A stretch of DNA of 64,000 nucleotides, taken from Gammaproteobacteria bacterium (lineage in GTDB: Bacteria; Pseudomonadota; Gammaproteobacteria; Methylococcales; Methylococcaceae). The stretch spans positions 1 to 64,000 of the forward strand of contig RFVA01000001.1 in assembly GCA_009922685.1 (NCBI GenBank), written 5' to 3'. Below the pieces are notes generated by a model. That model did not search any database and had not been told where the DNA came from. It saw nothing but the letters and a program-made list of their open reading frames with translations. Position numbers and translations under genes: made by a program. Positions 51,798 to 62,875 of the stretch are shown piece after piece. Position 1 is the first letter of the stretch, and each line of letters begins with the position of its first letter.

Positions 51798-54700
51798 ATG
51801 GATACCCAGAGCATTGGGCGTTTTTTTAATCAGCTGCTAGGCCGAGGGGACTCTTTGCCTAAGGCTCAGGAACCGAACGCCACCCCCCTTGAAGATTACT
51901 GGCTTGAGGTAAAGAACATTATCCTGGCCCGCCAAGACTGGGTAACCGGCCTTCTTCCTGCCAGCACAGCGATCACTAACCACGGCGATTACACTGATGC
52001 TTGGGTCCGTGACAATGTGTACAGCATCTTGGCCCCCTGGGGCCTTGCGATCGCACTCCGGAAACAGGGCGATAAGAACGGGCGCGCTTACGAGCTTGAG
52101 CAGAGTGTTGTCAAACTGATGCGAGGGCTCCTGACCGCCATGATGCGTCAGTCTGCCAAAGTCGAACGATTCAAACACAGCCAAGATCCGCTTGATGCGT
52201 TGCATGCTAAATACGACACCAAGACCGGGGAGAGCGTCGTTGGTGATGAAGCGTGGGGACACTTACAAATCGATGCGACCTCTCTCTATCTCCTAATGCT
52301 GGCGCAAATGACGGCGTCAGGCTTGAGGATCATTTTCACGATAGATGAAGTGAACTTCATCCAGAATCTGGTCCATTATATTGCTCGCGCTTATCGCACA
52401 CCCGATTACGGTATCTGGGAAAGAGGTCATAAGCTCAATCATGGCGAAGCCGAATTGAATGCGAGCTCAATCGGTATGGCCAAGGCAGCACTTGAAGCGC
52501 TTTCAGGGTTTAATCTCTTTGGTGAAGACGGCGGTCAAGCCGCAATCATTCACGTCATCAGTGATGATATCGCTAGAACTCGGATAACACTGAATGCCCT
52601 TCTCCCGCGAGAATCCGTATCGAAGGAAGTCGATGCGGCACTGCTGAGTATTGCAGGTTATCCCGCGTTCTCCATTGACGACCCCAAGGTTCTTGAAGAA
52701 ACACTCGACAAAATTAGAACGCGGCTCGAGGGCCCCTACGGCTGCAAACGTTTTTTGCTAGATGGCCACCAGACCGTCATCGAGGATCCAAACCGACTTC
52801 ATTATGAGCCGCATGAACTCAAAGCATTTGCCCATATCGAATGCGAATGGCCCCTGTTTCTGACTTATCAATTGTTGGGCAGCCTTTACCGCGGCGATCA
52901 AGAAGAAGCTAACCGGGTTCGAGCCAAACTTGAAACGTTGACCATCGAAAGGGATGGACAACAGCTTCTCCCGGAACTCTATCGAGTTCCGATTGAATGT
53001 CTCGAGGAAGAGCGCCAACATCCAGGATCAACGCCTCGTGTTCCTAATGAGAATATCCCTCTCGTTTGGGCCCAGAGTCTCTACATTTTGGGTTCCCTGA
53101 TGCACGATGGTTGGTTAATCCCAAAGGATATTGACCCTTTAAACCGGCATATCACAAGACAACCTCATACACTGGTTACCGTTCAAGTTGCCCTTTTGGC
53201 TGAAAGTCCGTCCATCCAGCAGAAACTCCTTCATCGCGGTATCCCCTCCCAAACACGGCAGGAAATAGCCCCTTTAGAGATTCGCGATGCACGGGAACTC
53301 TCTCTGGCTTATCGACAGATCGGTCGCAACGATCGGATGGGGCTCACTGGGCGACCCTATCGACAACTGAGAACCCTCGCCACTTCAAAAGCGTATCTTC
53401 TGGCCGGCGTTCCGGTCATGTTCATCCCGCAATTCATGAACCAGAAGGGGTTTTACCTCGCTCTTGACAACACACTGCTGATTGAAAGGCTACGGACTGA
53501 GTTAGCCTATATCAGCCATCATTGGGATAGCCCGTCGAAGCCGCTCCTGGTCATCGATGTTCACCCCAACATGATCGAAGGCCCTGATGGAGAGGTTCTC
53601 TTGTCTTTTCTAGAGCATCTTGTCCAAGGCGAAGCGACGGATATTCCCGTCAAGGTCTGTCGACTCTCGGAATTTTCAGAGGATACCGCCTTTGAACGGA
53701 TTGCTTTCCTTCATAACTTCCAATTAGGTGCTGAACTGGAGGGTCCTCAAGCGAACGATGGCGCTGACCTCGATCAACCTGTTCGCACCATGGATACGGC
53801 TTACAGCGGCTCTCTGATTGCACTTGAAATAGCCGATGATGTTGAACTGATCCAGCGTTTCGAAGCTACTCAGAACCCCTATGAGCACCTTGATCTCTTG
53901 ACCATCCTGGTCAGCCGACACGGCGTTCATCACCTGCTGGATCTTACAACAGCTCAGAGAAGCTCGACACTGGAAGCGCATCTTGAATCCCTTTACCAAT
54001 GGGCCAGCAATCACCACGACTGGCGAATGGTCCGTCTTATCTCAGCCTTATTGGGTCAATATGATATTGACCTTGAGCAAGCGGTCACCGAAATTCTGGT
54101 ACGACAACATGCGCTGACCGTTGGGAAGTCATACAGCGGCAAGGCGACCATCCGAAAACCCATGGATTCTTCTGAGATACTCAACGCCATCAGACTCTAT
54201 AACCCGGATCATCTGAGTGTGCAGGTGCTGATTCAGGAGCTGATTATTGCCATTGGCCTTCTCATGAAACAGGATTCCAGCCTATTTAAAGACATGAATA
54301 CCATTCGAGTCGGACAGATTCTTGATTTCATCATCGCCGCTGAGAAACACCGTGAAGGCACAGAATGGGATCAAAGCTTCGACAAGCTGATGAGACTAGC
54401 GCCTCATCACCTCGCAGATAAACTCCGGGAAACGCTCATGGATGTCAGCCTGAGCCGATCTCAACTGGGCGCGGTCGAATCACTTCACGCAGAGACCGAT
54501 CAGGCCTCCCTCGCCTTGGCTCGCTTACCTTTTGAGGTTCAGTCAGGGAGTGATATCCCAAAGACTTCTGTCAACTGGTCCCTTTGGCGGGAACAGCAAG
54601 GCAGTTTTGGCCGTGAGGGAGATGCTTTTTTTGAAGGCGTCTGGCTAATTCTTCATCATAGCCATGGCCTCATGATTGGCGATAAATACAACAGCCAACG

Positions 54701-55085
54701 GCGTATCGATAGTCAAGAACTGCTCTCCCATATGACTGTTGGAGAAAAGACCTTCAGGCTCTATGTCACGCATGTCCTCAATAAAATAGAGGCACCCATT
54801 TATCGCCAGCTCACTGTTGAAACGCTGATGACGCTAGCCGCCATTTTTGATGAGCATCCGGATTTTAGAATCAACGATACCCTCGTCATCGACATTCTTC
54901 TGGGGCATGCCGTTCGACTGCATTGGCTGGCCTTACACCCTGAACACGAAGCCGATTACGGACAGCACGTCGCCCAAGCCTGGGAGCATCTTTACCACCT
55001 TGATCCCGGCAATCTGGCAGACGCTATTGTGCACGCACTGAATTACCTGATGACGCTCAATAACACCTTGAAGGAGACAAACTGA
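51798..55085 (+). CDS. Bacterial homologue of phosphorylase kinase alpha/beta regulatory subunit
   Basis: 1095 residues. The N-terminal half matches the GH15-like glucoamylase-type domain of eukaryotic phosphorylase b kinase alpha/beta subunits over hundreds of residues: VTGLLPAS, DAWVRDNVYSILAPWGL, AYELEQSVVKLMRGLL, LHAKYDTKTGE, WGHLQIDATSLYLLMLAQMTASGL, cut here into shorter motifs, plus KEVDAALLSIAGYPAF and WAQSLYILGSLMHDGWL. The middle keeps RPYRQLRTLATSKAYL. The C-terminal part is helical and less similar. In eukaryotes these subunits control glycogen breakdown. No catalytic kinase subunit is visible here. glk overlaps its stop, and glgC is nearby. Confidence 0.88.
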   Translation: MDTQSIGRFFNQLLGRGDSLPKAQEPNATPLEDYWLEVKNIILARQDWVTGLLPASTAITNHGDYTDAWVRDNVYSILAPWGLAIALRKQGDKNGRAYELEQSVVKLMRGLLTAMMRQSAKVERFKHSQDPLDALHAKYDTKTGESVVGDEAWGHLQIDATSLYLLMLAQMTASGLRIIFTIDEVNFIQNLVHYIARAYRTPDYGIWERGHKLNHGEAELNASSIGMAKAALEALSGFNLFGEDGGQAAIIHVISDDIARTRITLNALLPRESVSKEVDAALLSIAGYPAFSIDDPKVLEETLDKIRTRLEGPYGCKRFLLDGHQTVIEDPNRLHYEPHELKAFAHIECEWPLFLTYQLLGSLYRGDQEEANRVRAKLETLTIERDGQQLLPELYRVPIECLEEERQHPGSTPRVPNENIPLVWAQSLYILGSLMHDGWLIPKDIDPLNRHITRQPHTLVTVQVALLAESPSIQQKLLHRGIPSQTRQEIAPLEIRDARELSLAYRQIGRNDRMGLTGRPYRQLRTLATSKAYLLAGVPVMFIPQFMNQKGFYLALDNTLLIERLRTELAYISHHWDSPSKPLLVIDVHPNMIEGPDGEVLLSFLEHLVQGEATDIPVKVCRLSEFSEDTAFERIAFLHNFQLGAELEGPQANDGADLDQPVRTMDTAYSGSLIALEIADDVELIQRFEATQNPYEHLDLLTILVSRHGVHHLLDLTTAQRSSTLEAHLESLYQWASNHHDWRMVRLISALLGQYDIDLEQAVTEILVRQHALTVGKSYSGKATIRKPMDSSEILNAIRLYNPDHLSVQVLIQELIIAIGLLMKQDSSLFKDMNTIRVGQILDFIIAAEKHREGTEWDQSFDKLMRLAPHHLADKLRETLMDVSLSRSQLGAVESLHAETDQASLALARLPFEVQSGSDIPKTSVNWSLWREQQGSFGREGDAFFEGVWLILHHSHGLMIGDKYNSQRRIDSQELLSHMTVGEKTFRLYVTHVLNKIEAPIYRQLTVETLMTLAAIFDEHPDFRINDTLVIDILLGHAVRLHWLALHPEHEADYGQHVAQAWEHLYHLDPGNLADAIVHALNYLMTLNNTLKETN

Positions 55086-56074
55086 TGAAGCTCGCTGGCG
55101 ATATCGGGGGAACCAAAACGTCGCTGGCCTTGATAGAAAAAGGATCAGCGGGACCTCTCATCTTGCGAGAGGAAACATTTAGGAGTCACGATTTCTCTTC
55201 TTTTGATGAACTTCTAGATGCTTTTGTTGGCTCGGAGGAGGTCATCGAGGACCTATGCCTTGGCATTGCAGGCCCTGTCATCGATGATGCTTGCAAGACC
55301 ACTAATCTCCCTTGGAATATTGCAGGCGATGCCTTAAGAAAACGCCTTCAAACTCAGAAGGTCAAGCTTTTGAATGACCTCGAGGCCATGGCACTCGGTA
55401 TGCTCGAATTACCTCATGAGGACTTGGTCACCTTGCAGGAAGGGGATCTAAAGGCGGCAGGGCACCGCGCGGTGATCGCAGCAGGAACCGGGCTGGGGGA
55501 GTGTTTTCTTCACTGGGATGGAGCCGTCTTTCGAACCATGGCGACAGAAGGGGGGCATGCCGACCTTGCAAGCCAAAACGACCTTCAAGATGATCTTCTT
55601 CGCTACCTTCGAGGTCAGTTCCATCCGCATGTCAGTATTGAACGTATTCTCTCCGGCAGTGGCTTTGGCCTCCTTTATGATTTTATCGTGGCCACCCAAA
55701 GGGCCCCTGAATCCAGTAAGGTACCAAATGAGAACGTGGTTGGAGGCGTCGACAGGAATGCCGTCATCTCTCAGTTAGGCCTTGAAAAATTGGACCCTGC
55801 CTGCCGATTAGCCCTCGAGCTCTTCGTCGATCTCTATGGCGCCGAGGCGGGTAACCTCGCCCTAAAAGGCCTGACCAGAGGGGGCGTCTTCATCGGAGGG
55901 GGCATTGCACCAAAGATTTTGCCCGCCCTTCGCGATGGCCGCTTTATAGAGGCCTTCAAAGCAAAGGGACGTTTCCGGCCCCTTTTAGAAACTCTGCCAG
56001 TGAAAGTTGCGACCAACCAAAGAGCGCCTCTGATCGGAGCGATGCACTATTGGATCCGCCAAGAAAAAACCTAA
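55085..56074 (+). CDS. glk: Glucokinase
   Basis: 329 residues of the Glk/hexokinase-like group. It phosphorylates glucose to glucose 6-phosphate with ATP, feeding the Entner-Doudoroff genes beside it. Visible are the phosphate-1 motif LAGDIGGTKTSLALIE, the interdomain GIAGPV motif, the catalytic aspartate in LNDLEAMALG, the AAGTGLGE loop, and EGGHADLA with the sugar-binding glutamate. The late adenosine motif reads GGVFIGGGIAPKI. Its ATG overlaps the stop of the phosphorylase-kinase-like gene. Confidence 0.94.
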   Translation: MKLAGDIGGTKTSLALIEKGSAGPLILREETFRSHDFSSFDELLDAFVGSEEVIEDLCLGIAGPVIDDACKTTNLPWNIAGDALRKRLQTQKVKLLNDLEAMALGMLELPHEDLVTLQEGDLKAAGHRAVIAAGTGLGECFLHWDGAVFRTMATEGGHADLASQNDLQDDLLRYLRGQFHPHVSIERILSGSGFGLLYDFIVATQRAPESSKVPNENVVGGVDRNAVISQLGLEKLDPACRLALELFVDLYGAEAGNLALKGLTRGGVFIGGGIAPKILPALRDGRFIEAFKAKGRFRPLLETLPVKVATNQRAPLIGAMHYWIRQEKT

Positions 56075-56095
56075 AAAACCCTCAATCCCCAGCCC

Positions 56096-56710
56096 TCAGG
56101 AAGAGGCGGCCTTGGCCAACTGGGTGATCGAAGACCAATCCTTCGCTTTCACAAGCGCCCTTGGCGCAAGCCAGGATCCCCCGACGCACGCCACATTGGA
56201 TAGGGAGAGATAGGTCCGATAGTTCTCAGGAGAGATACCGCCGGTCGGACAGAACGTCACCCCGGGGAGCGGCCCCTCAAAGGCCTTTAGCATGGGAATC
56301 CCGCCAGCCGCAGCCGCAGGAAAGAACTTGAACTCGCTCAGCCCAGCATCAAGGCCCTGCATAATCTCAGACAATGTAGCCACACCCGGTATCAGGGGGA
56401 TGGGATCATCAGCCGCCGACTTTAAAAGACTCGGCGTTAACCCGGGACTGATCGCGAAAGCTGCGCCAGCTGCCCGGGCCTCATCCAGTTGCCGAGGATT
56501 CAATACGGTTCCTGCACCCACCACGGCACCCTCCACTGCGTCTGCAATGTGGCGGATCGCTTCCAGGGCAATCGGGGTTCTAAGGGTGATCTCAAGCACC
56601 CGCACCCCACCCAAGACGAGTGCACGTGCTAAGGGGATGGCATCATTCAGATCGTCGATGACCATCACCGGAATCACCGGGCCCATGGTCAGAATGTCTT
56701 TGGAATTCAT
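56096..56710 (-). CDS. eda: 2-dehydro-3-deoxyphosphogluconate aldolase
   Basis: 204 residues. It splits KDPG into pyruvate and glyceraldehyde 3-phosphate. The catalytic glutamate and surrounding [16 protein letters not shown], the [11 protein letters not shown] loop, the Schiff-base lysine in [13 protein letters not shown] and the FCPTGGI phosphate loop are all present. A GAGGT ribosome site precedes the ATG. It follows edd by 54 bases on the same strand. Confidence 0.96.
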   Translation of the reverse strand: MNSKDILTMGPVIPVMVIDDLNDAIPLARALVLGGVRVLEITLRTPIALEAIRHIADAVEGAVVGAGTVLNPRQLDEARAAGAAFAISPGLTPSLLKSAADDPIPLIPGVATLSEIMQGLDAGLSEFKFFPAAAAGGIPMLKAFEGPLPGVTFCPTGGISPENYRTYLSLSNVACVGGSWLAPRALVKAKDWSSITQLAKAASS

Positions 56711-56764
56711 CAGTTACCTCGCGTGATATTCCCGACTTTAAGGGATGGATGGGTGCGGCGCTCT

Positions 56765-58585
56765 TTAATCCACTACGAAAAGGTTGCTGGCACCGGTCTC
56801 AGCGGTGGTTGCCCCGAGCCGGAAGCCGCCAAACAGTTCACGGCCCATCCCAATATGGTGATTATCGGCAGAGCTTTCATCAGGAATGCGGCCATGGAAC
56901 TCTGTTTCATCGACCAACACATTCACGATGCCAGCCATGATATCGAGGTGGATAAGGTCGCCATTGCGGACCTTCGCCAAAGGGCCACCATTGATACATT
57001 CAGGGTACATATGAATAGCAGAAGGCACTTTCCCAGACGCGCCAGACATCCGACCATCGGTTAAGAGCGCCACCTTAAAACCCCGATCCTGCAGAAGCCC
57101 TAAAGCGGGTGTTAATTTGTGAAGTTCAGGCATCCCGTTCGATCGAGGCCCTTGAAACCTCAGAACAGCGACGAAATCCCTTTCAAGCTCACCCTGCCGA
57201 AAGGCTTCAAGCATCTCCTCCTGATCATCAAAGACCATAGCCGGGGCTTCGACGACCTGATGCTCTTCTGAAACAGATGAGACTTTTGAAATACCGCGGC
57301 CAAGATTACCCCGCATCAGATGAATACCGCCCACCGGGGCAAAGGGTTCTTTAACCCGACTGATCACCTGAGGATTTCTTGATGCCTTAAGGGTGTCTTG
57401 GTACTTCAGGACACCGTCCTCGAGCGTGGGCTCTTCAACATATTGCTGCATCCCGCGTTGATCTCCTACGGTGAGGATGTCGCCATGCAGCAGACCGTTT
57501 TCTAGAAGCTCCCGGATCACCATGGCCATCCCACCGGCATTTTGAAATTCATTCACATCAGCTGGACCATTCGGGTAAATACGGGCAATCAGGGGGATCA
57601 CTTTAGAAAGATTGTCAAAATCGTTCCAATTGATAATGATGCCTGCCATACGGGCGATGGCAACGAGATGCATCGTGTGATTGGTCGAGCCACCGGTTGC
57701 AAGGAGACCGATAATCGCATTGATAATGGCCTTCTCATCAACGACATGGCCGATCGGCCGATAATCTTGCCCTGTTGCGGTAAATCGCAGGACCTGCGCT
57801 GCGGCCTTTTCCGTGAGACGATCCCGGAGCGCCGTATAAGGATTCACAAAGGAACTCCCTGGGAGATGGAGACCCATGATTTCCATCATCATCTGATTGC
57901 TATTGGCCGTTCCATAAAAGGTACAGGTGCCTGGGCTGTGATAGGACTTCGATTCAGAATCCAGTAATTCTTCGCGCGTTAGCTTACCTTCAGCATATTT
58001 TTGCCGGGCCCTTGCTTTTTCCTTGTTGCTGATGCCGCTGGGCATAGGCCCCGCGGGAATAAAAATCCCCGGCAAATGACCAAATGAGAGTGCTCCCATC
58101 AAAAGTCCCGGAACGATTTTGTCGCAGACACCGAGGTATAGCGCCCCATCAAACATGTTGTGACTCAGGCTGATGACCGTCGCCATCGCAATGACATCGC
58201 GACTGAACAACGACATTTCCATACCAGGGAATCCCTGCGTGATGCCATCGCACATGGCCGGTACACCGCCTGCAAACTGGCAGACCCCGCCCGCGGCATC
58301 GATCGCCGCCTTGATCTGTTCTGGGGCCATGCGGTAAGGCTCATGTGCCGACAGCATGTCGTTGTAAGAGGAAACAATGGCAATATTGGGTTTCTTATCC
58401 GCTTTAAGGTCGGCTTTTTCCGCGGCATTGCAGGCCGCAAATCCATGCGCCAAATTGCCACAACCCAAAACCTTCCGGGAAGGCCAAACCGCTCGAGCAT
58501 GTTCAATGCGCTCGAGATAGGTCTCGCGGGTCCGGTGACTGCGATCAATCACCTCACGGGTAATTTTTTCAAGCTGTGGATGCAT
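56765..58585 (-). CDS. edd: 6-phosphogluconate dehydratase
   Basis: 606 residues, the standard length. It makes KDPG from 6-phosphogluconate with a [4Fe-4S] cluster. Family motifs from start to end include [47 protein letters not shown] (shown in part), [20 protein letters not shown] (partly), [14 protein letters not shown] and [16 protein letters not shown]. It forms an operon with eda and lies opposite glk. Confidence 0.97.
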   Translation of the reverse strand: MHPQLEKITREVIDRSHRTRETYLERIEHARAVWPSRKVLGCGNLAHGFAACNAAEKADLKADKKPNIAIVSSYNDMLSAHEPYRMAPEQIKAAIDAAGGVCQFAGGVPAMCDGITQGFPGMEMSLFSRDVIAMATVISLSHNMFDGALYLGVCDKIVPGLLMGALSFGHLPGIFIPAGPMPSGISNKEKARARQKYAEGKLTREELLDSESKSYHSPGTCTFYGTANSNQMMMEIMGLHLPGSSFVNPYTALRDRLTEKAAAQVLRFTATGQDYRPIGHVVDEKAIINAIIGLLATGGSTNHTMHLVAIARMAGIIINWNDFDNLSKVIPLIARIYPNGPADVNEFQNAGGMAMVIRELLENGLLHGDILTVGDQRGMQQYVEEPTLEDGVLKYQDTLKASRNPQVISRVKEPFAPVGGIHLMRGNLGRGISKVSSVSEEHQVVEAPAMVFDDQEEMLEAFRQGELERDFVAVLRFQGPRSNGMPELHKLTPALGLLQDRGFKVALLTDGRMSGASGKVPSAIHMYPECINGGPLAKVRNGDLIHLDIMAGIVNVLVDETEFHGRIPDESSADNHHIGMGRELFGGFRLGATTAETGASNLFVVD

Positions 58586-58783
58586 AGGAAACCCCCAACG
58601 TCATCTATTGAAAATCCATCATGAGCCGTGATAATCGATGAGAAGGCTCATATGGCAAGAAGCATCAACTATTTATTTGGAAACAAGCCAAATCGGTGAA
58701 GACTTTGTCCTAACGACCTTCACCCGGCATCAAGCGTGCACCATGATAGAAAGCAGGTCGCACCATCGAGGGTCTCAAGACCA

Positions 58784-60010
58784 TCAAACGCTGCCGAATC
58801 GATAACCCCGCGGCACCACGATGATGCCCTGATCTGAAACCGTAAACTGTTCTTGATCGCTCTTGGGATCCACACCAATGGTTGTTCCAGGTGGGATATC
58901 GACATACTTGTCGATGATGCAGCGGCGGAGGACTGCACCTTCACCCACGGTCACATGATCGAAAAGGACAGAATCTTCCACCAAAGCGCCTTCTCCGACG
59001 CGCACTCTTGAGGCGAGGATCGAGCGCTTAACGATCGCCCCCATCAGCAAGGCACCCGCACCTAGGATGGAATCGACCAAAAGACCTTCGGCGCCCGAAG
59101 GTCCAGGAACCATTCTCGCTGGGGGATTCTGGCCATGATAGGTCCTGATTCCCCAGTTCTCTTGATAGAGATCGAGGGGCGGCAGCGGCTTTAATAAGTC
59201 CATATTGGCCTCATAAAAAGCATCAATAGTGCCGACATCGCGCCAGTAATAATCCGCGCTCACTCGTCCCTTTGCACCGCCGAAGGCATACCCATAGACG
59301 CGATCGCGCTGAATCATTCGGGGAATAATATCCTTGCCGAAATCATGATCCGATGAAAGGTCAAGGTTATCGTCTGCCAAAGCCTTGCACAACACTTCCT
59401 TGGAGAACACATAGATTCCCATAGAGACCAAGGCGGTCGTCGCATCACCGGGCACGGTAAAGGGGTTTTCAGGCTTTTCCTGAAACTCGATAATTCGCTC
59501 ATCATGATCAATACCCATCACCCCAAAGGCACTGGCCTGGCTCACCGGGACCTTCATGCAGGCAATCGATAGATCGGCCGATCGCTCACGGTGGAGAGCG
59601 ATCATGGCCGCATAGTCCATCCGGTAGATGTGATCTCCAGCAAGAATGAGCACCTGATCAGCGGTACTGCGTTCAATCATATAGAGGTTCTGATGAAGCG
59701 CATCAGCCGTCCCTGCGTACCAGGAATCACTGGTTCGCATCTGCGGCGGCACAATCGTAATGTACTCACCGCATTCTGGATTGAAAATACTCCAGCCATC
59801 CCTCAAATGGCGGTGAAGGGACTGGGATTTATACTGGGTCATAACCAAAATCTTGCGAAGCCCCGAATGCAAACAGTTGGACAATGAAAAATCAATGACC
59901 CGATATTTACCGCCGAATGGGACGGCGGGTTTGGCGCGATCTGCGGTTAAGGGGTGCAAGCGAGCACCCTGTCCACCCGCGAGCAATATAGTCAGCGTAT
60001 TATTTGGCAT
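58784..60010 (-). CDS. glgC: Glucose-1-phosphate adenylyltransferase
   Basis: 408 residues. It makes ADP-glucose for glycogen synthesis. The N-terminal nucleotidyltransferase motif is LLAGGQGARLHPLTADRAKP, followed by VIDFSLSNCLHSGL, WYAGTADALHQN, the catalytic region RMDYAAMI and FQEKPENP, and a left-handed beta-helix at the end (IVKRSILASRVRVGEGALVE). It is allosterically regulated in relatives, often by fructose 1,6-bisphosphate in Entner-Doudoroff organisms. No glgA or glgP is in the window. Confidence 0.96.
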   Translation of the reverse strand: MPNNTLTILLAGGQGARLHPLTADRAKPAVPFGGKYRVIDFSLSNCLHSGLRKILVMTQYKSQSLHRHLRDGWSIFNPECGEYITIVPPQMRTSDSWYAGTADALHQNLYMIERSTADQVLILAGDHIYRMDYAAMIALHRERSADLSIACMKVPVSQASAFGVMGIDHDERIIEFQEKPENPFTVPGDATTALVSMGIYVFSKEVLCKALADDNLDLSSDHDFGKDIIPRMIQRDRVYGYAFGGAKGRVSADYYWRDVGTIDAFYEANMDLLKPLPPLDLYQENWGIRTYHGQNPPARMVPGPSGAEGLLVDSILGAGALLMGAIVKRSILASRVRVGEGALVEDSVLFDHVTVGEGAVLRRCIIDKYVDIPPGTTIGVDPKSDQEQFTVSDQGIIVVPRGYRFGSV

Positions 60011-60143
60011 GAAGTCGTTATCGCTCCTTGAAAACGGTCGGTGGCATCTTGATGATCATCCCCCATGAAGTGATTCGCTGTTTAACAAGCACTATTCGGG
60101 CCGACACCGTCTGTATCCCCCCTTTATCTCCCACAATCACACG

Positions 60144-61085
60144 ATGACTGTCCATCAAAGGCGCTTTGACGTCGTCACTTTAGGCGAGGGCTTGGTCGAA
60201 TTTAACCAAACCTCAGCCCGCTCTTCCACCTACCTCCAGGGCTTCGGTGGTGACACCTCCAATGTGGCGATCGCTGCCGCTCGGCAAGGCGCCCGTGTGG
60301 GCTACTTATCTCGCCTTGGCGCGGATGATTTTGGGTCGATGCTACAACAGCTTTGGGATCGAGAAGGTATCGATACCACTCATGTCACCATCGATAAAGA
60401 AGCCCCCACGGGTCTCTACTTCATCACGCATAGCCCAGAGGGCCATCGATTCAGCTACCGACGTCATGGCAGTGCGGCCAGCTTGATGAACGCCGAAATG
60501 CTAAAGGGAGAGATGATCCAAAACGCCTGGATGCTCCATGTATCAGGGATCAGTCAAGCCATCAGTCCTTCTGCTAGAACGGCCGTTCACAAGGCGGTCG
60601 AGCTCGCTAAAAAAGCCGGTACTCAGCTCTGTTATGACACCAATTACCGCCCTCCCCTCTGGTCCCCTGATGAGGCCCTTAAGGCACTGATCGAAATCCT
60701 GCCGTTGACTGACCTTTTCCTTCCGAGCATGGACGACCTTCGCCTCCTCACCGGGCTTGAGGACCCTTTTGCCGTTCTCGAGTGGTCCCGTCAGCACGGT
60801 GCCCGAAGGACCATCCTAAAACGGGGTCCTGAAGGCGTCCTGGTTGATAACCTGGGTGACCTCCAGATCCTTTCAGGACATACCGTCAATACCGTTGATG
60901 CCAGCGGTGCCGGAGACTGCTTTGTCGGATGCCTTTTAGCCCGCCTCAGTCGCGGTGACACCCTGTTGGAGGCGGCAACCTATGGCAATGCAGCCGCCGC
61001 CTTATCAACCGAGGGGTTCGGCGCCGTGGCTCCGATTCCCTCAAGCATCGAGGTCAGAACTTACCTGAGATTGCACCATGGCTGA
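60144..61085 (+). CDS. PfkB-family sugar kinase, probable 2-keto-3-deoxygluconate kinase
   Basis: 313 residues of the ribokinase fold. The first signature (GGDTSNVAIAAARQGARVGYLS) and the second (VDASGAGDCFVGCLLA) with the catalytic aspartate are intact. LGEGLVEFNQ near the N-terminus and YDTNYRPPLW in the middle are typical of KDG kinases, which make KDPG from 2-keto-3-deoxygluconate. Proximity to edd and eda supports this. A fructokinase-like role cannot be excluded. It is divergent from glgC over a 133-bp gap. Confidence 0.82.
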   Translation: MTVHQRRFDVVTLGEGLVEFNQTSARSSTYLQGFGGDTSNVAIAAARQGARVGYLSRLGADDFGSMLQQLWDREGIDTTHVTIDKEAPTGLYFITHSPEGHRFSYRRHGSAASLMNAEMLKGEMIQNAWMLHVSGISQAISPSARTAVHKAVELAKKAGTQLCYDTNYRPPLWSPDEALKALIEILPLTDLFLPSMDDLRLLTGLEDPFAVLEWSRQHGARRTILKRGPEGVLVDNLGDLQILSGHTVNTVDASGAGDCFVGCLLARLSRGDTLLEAATYGNAAAALSTEGFGAVAPIPSSIEVRTYLRLHHG

Positions 61086-61292
61086 AAAGCGCCGCCTTTT
61101 TTTTGTGCATGCAGGTGATCACCCCCGGCCTACCTTCGTCATCCAACCCCAACATCGAGGTTTGAAAGACCGTGATGGTTCGGCCTGAATCCTGCTAGTT
61201 AAAAATACGCTGTGCGAAAAGGGGATCGCCAAATCAGAACCTTTTAAGCCGGCATCCATGTCGATTTGCTGAAGACACCCGAGGGAAACACC

Positions 61293-62588
61293 ATGCCGAG
61301 CCCGAATACCATTTGCCTGTCCGATCAACAGCAAACCCTGTGTTCGCTGCCGATTCACACCGGCTCGATGGGGCCCGAAGTCATTGACGTCCAGAGTCTC
61401 TATAAAGAGACTGGAAAATTCACCTATGACCCTGGCTTTAATTCAACCGCCAGTTGCAGGTCTCAAATCACTTTTATCGACGGCGAGGAAGGCGTTCTTT
61501 TATACCGAGGGTATCCCATCGAACAACTCGCCGAGACCTCGGGCTTTCTTGAGGTCTGTTATCTCTTGCTCCATGGTGAGCTCCCAACCCCTGAGGCCCA
61601 AAAGGCCTTTGAGCATGAGATCACCATGCACACGATGGTCCATGACCAGCTCACCAACTTTTTCAAAGGTTTTCGGCGCGACGCACATCCGATGGCCATC
61701 ATGGTCGGTGTGGTCGGTGCTCTGTCGGCCTTCTACCATGAAGCGCTCGATATTAGATCCAAAGCCGATCGAGAGATGGCGGCTATCCGTCTCATCGCCA
61801 AAGTGCCAACGATTGCTGCAATGTGCCACAAATACAGCACCGGCATGCCGTTTATGTACCCACAGAATCAGCTCGGATATGCAGAAAACTTTCTTCGGAT
61901 GATGCACGCCACCCCCTGCGATCACTATGCGGCTAATCCTGTCCTGGTTCGAGCGCTGGACCGCATCCTGATCCTCCACGCCGATCATGAACAAAATGCC
62001 TCGACATCCACGGTTCGGGTCGCAGGATCCAGTGGCGCCAACCCCTATGCCTGTGTTGCTGCTGGGATAGCCTGCCTGTGGGGGGCCGCCCATGGCGGAG
62101 CCAATGAATCCGTTCTCCATATGCTGCGGACGATTGGCGATAGCTCGAGGATCCCAGAGTTCCTCGCAAAGGCCAAGGATAAAAACGATCCATTCCGTTT
62201 GATGGGCTTTGGACACCGGGTCTACAAAAATTTTGATCCCCGCGCGAAGCTGATGAGAAAAACCTGCCATGAAGTGCTGGATGCTTTAGACCTCCATGAC
62301 AGCGCCCTCTTTAAGTTGGCTATCGAACTTGAACAGATTGCACTCGAAGACGAGTACTTCAATAGCCGCAAACTGTACCCTAATGTGGATTTCTATTCGG
62401 GCATCGTGCTGCATGCCCTCGGCATCCCCACCAACATGTTCACCGCCCTCTTTGCCATGGGCCGAACGGTCGGCTGGATTGCCCATTGGGACGAAATGAT
62501 CTCTGACCCTGAACACCGTATCGCACGGCCTCGCCAGCTTTACACCGGGCCTGAACGCCGAAATGTCCCAGGATTTCAGCCATCGTGA
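61293..62588 (+). CDS. gltA: Citrate synthase (type II)
   Basis: 431 residues from the ATG 61293 (MPSPNTICL) with a GAGGGA site; an in-frame ATG at 61266 adds nine residues without similarity. It condenses acetyl-CoA and oxaloacetate. Visible are the N-terminal beta domain typical of the hexameric proteobacterial enzyme, the active-site histidine in [11 protein letters not shown], a second in [15 protein letters not shown], and the aspartate in NVDFYSG. Such enzymes are usually inhibited by NADH. Confidence 0.96.
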   Translation: MPSPNTICLSDQQQTLCSLPIHTGSMGPEVIDVQSLYKETGKFTYDPGFNSTASCRSQITFIDGEEGVLLYRGYPIEQLAETSGFLEVCYLLLHGELPTPEAQKAFEHEITMHTMVHDQLTNFFKGFRRDAHPMAIMVGVVGALSAFYHEALDIRSKADREMAAIRLIAKVPTIAAMCHKYSTGMPFMYPQNQLGYAENFLRMMHATPCDHYAANPVLVRALDRILILHADHEQNASTSTVRVAGSSGANPYACVAAGIACLWGAAHGGANESVLHMLRTIGDSSRIPEFLAKAKDKNDPFRLMGFGHRVYKNFDPRAKLMRKTCHEVLDALDLHDSALFKLAIELEQIALEDEYFNSRKLYPNVDFYSGIVLHALGIPTNMFTALFAMGRTVGWIAHWDEMISDPEHRIARPRQLYTGPERRNVPGFQPS

Positions 62589-62875
62589 GCCTCCTGGTTT
62601 TGCACCGATGAATCGTTTGTCAGCCAAATGGCCTCATTCTTTGCACGTGTTTGGATCATGCAACGGGTATAAATCTTGAAAACTGGGCCCCAAACCGCTA
62701 TATTTCCCGGCCATTTGCTCGAGTGCCTGTCGCCTTATCAGGCGCTTCATAACAGGCCGCGATGGCTCCGAGTGCAAAAGCCCACCGTTCAGCGTCAATC
62801 CATGTACTCTGTGTTACATGCGATGCTGCTCAAGGTGAGCCCGCCATCACATCAGGTTACCGACCGAGGTATTGA

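Noticed and set aside
61086-61110. Terminator after the KDG-kinase-like gene (GAAAAGCGCCGCCTTTTTTTT)
   Set aside because: There is a T-run, but the arms pair over only five A/T-rich positions, so a stable stem is not supported.
61500-62270. 256-codon minus-strand open frame inside citrate synthase
   Set aside because: It is a mirror frame of a highly conserved gene with no recognisable protein features.
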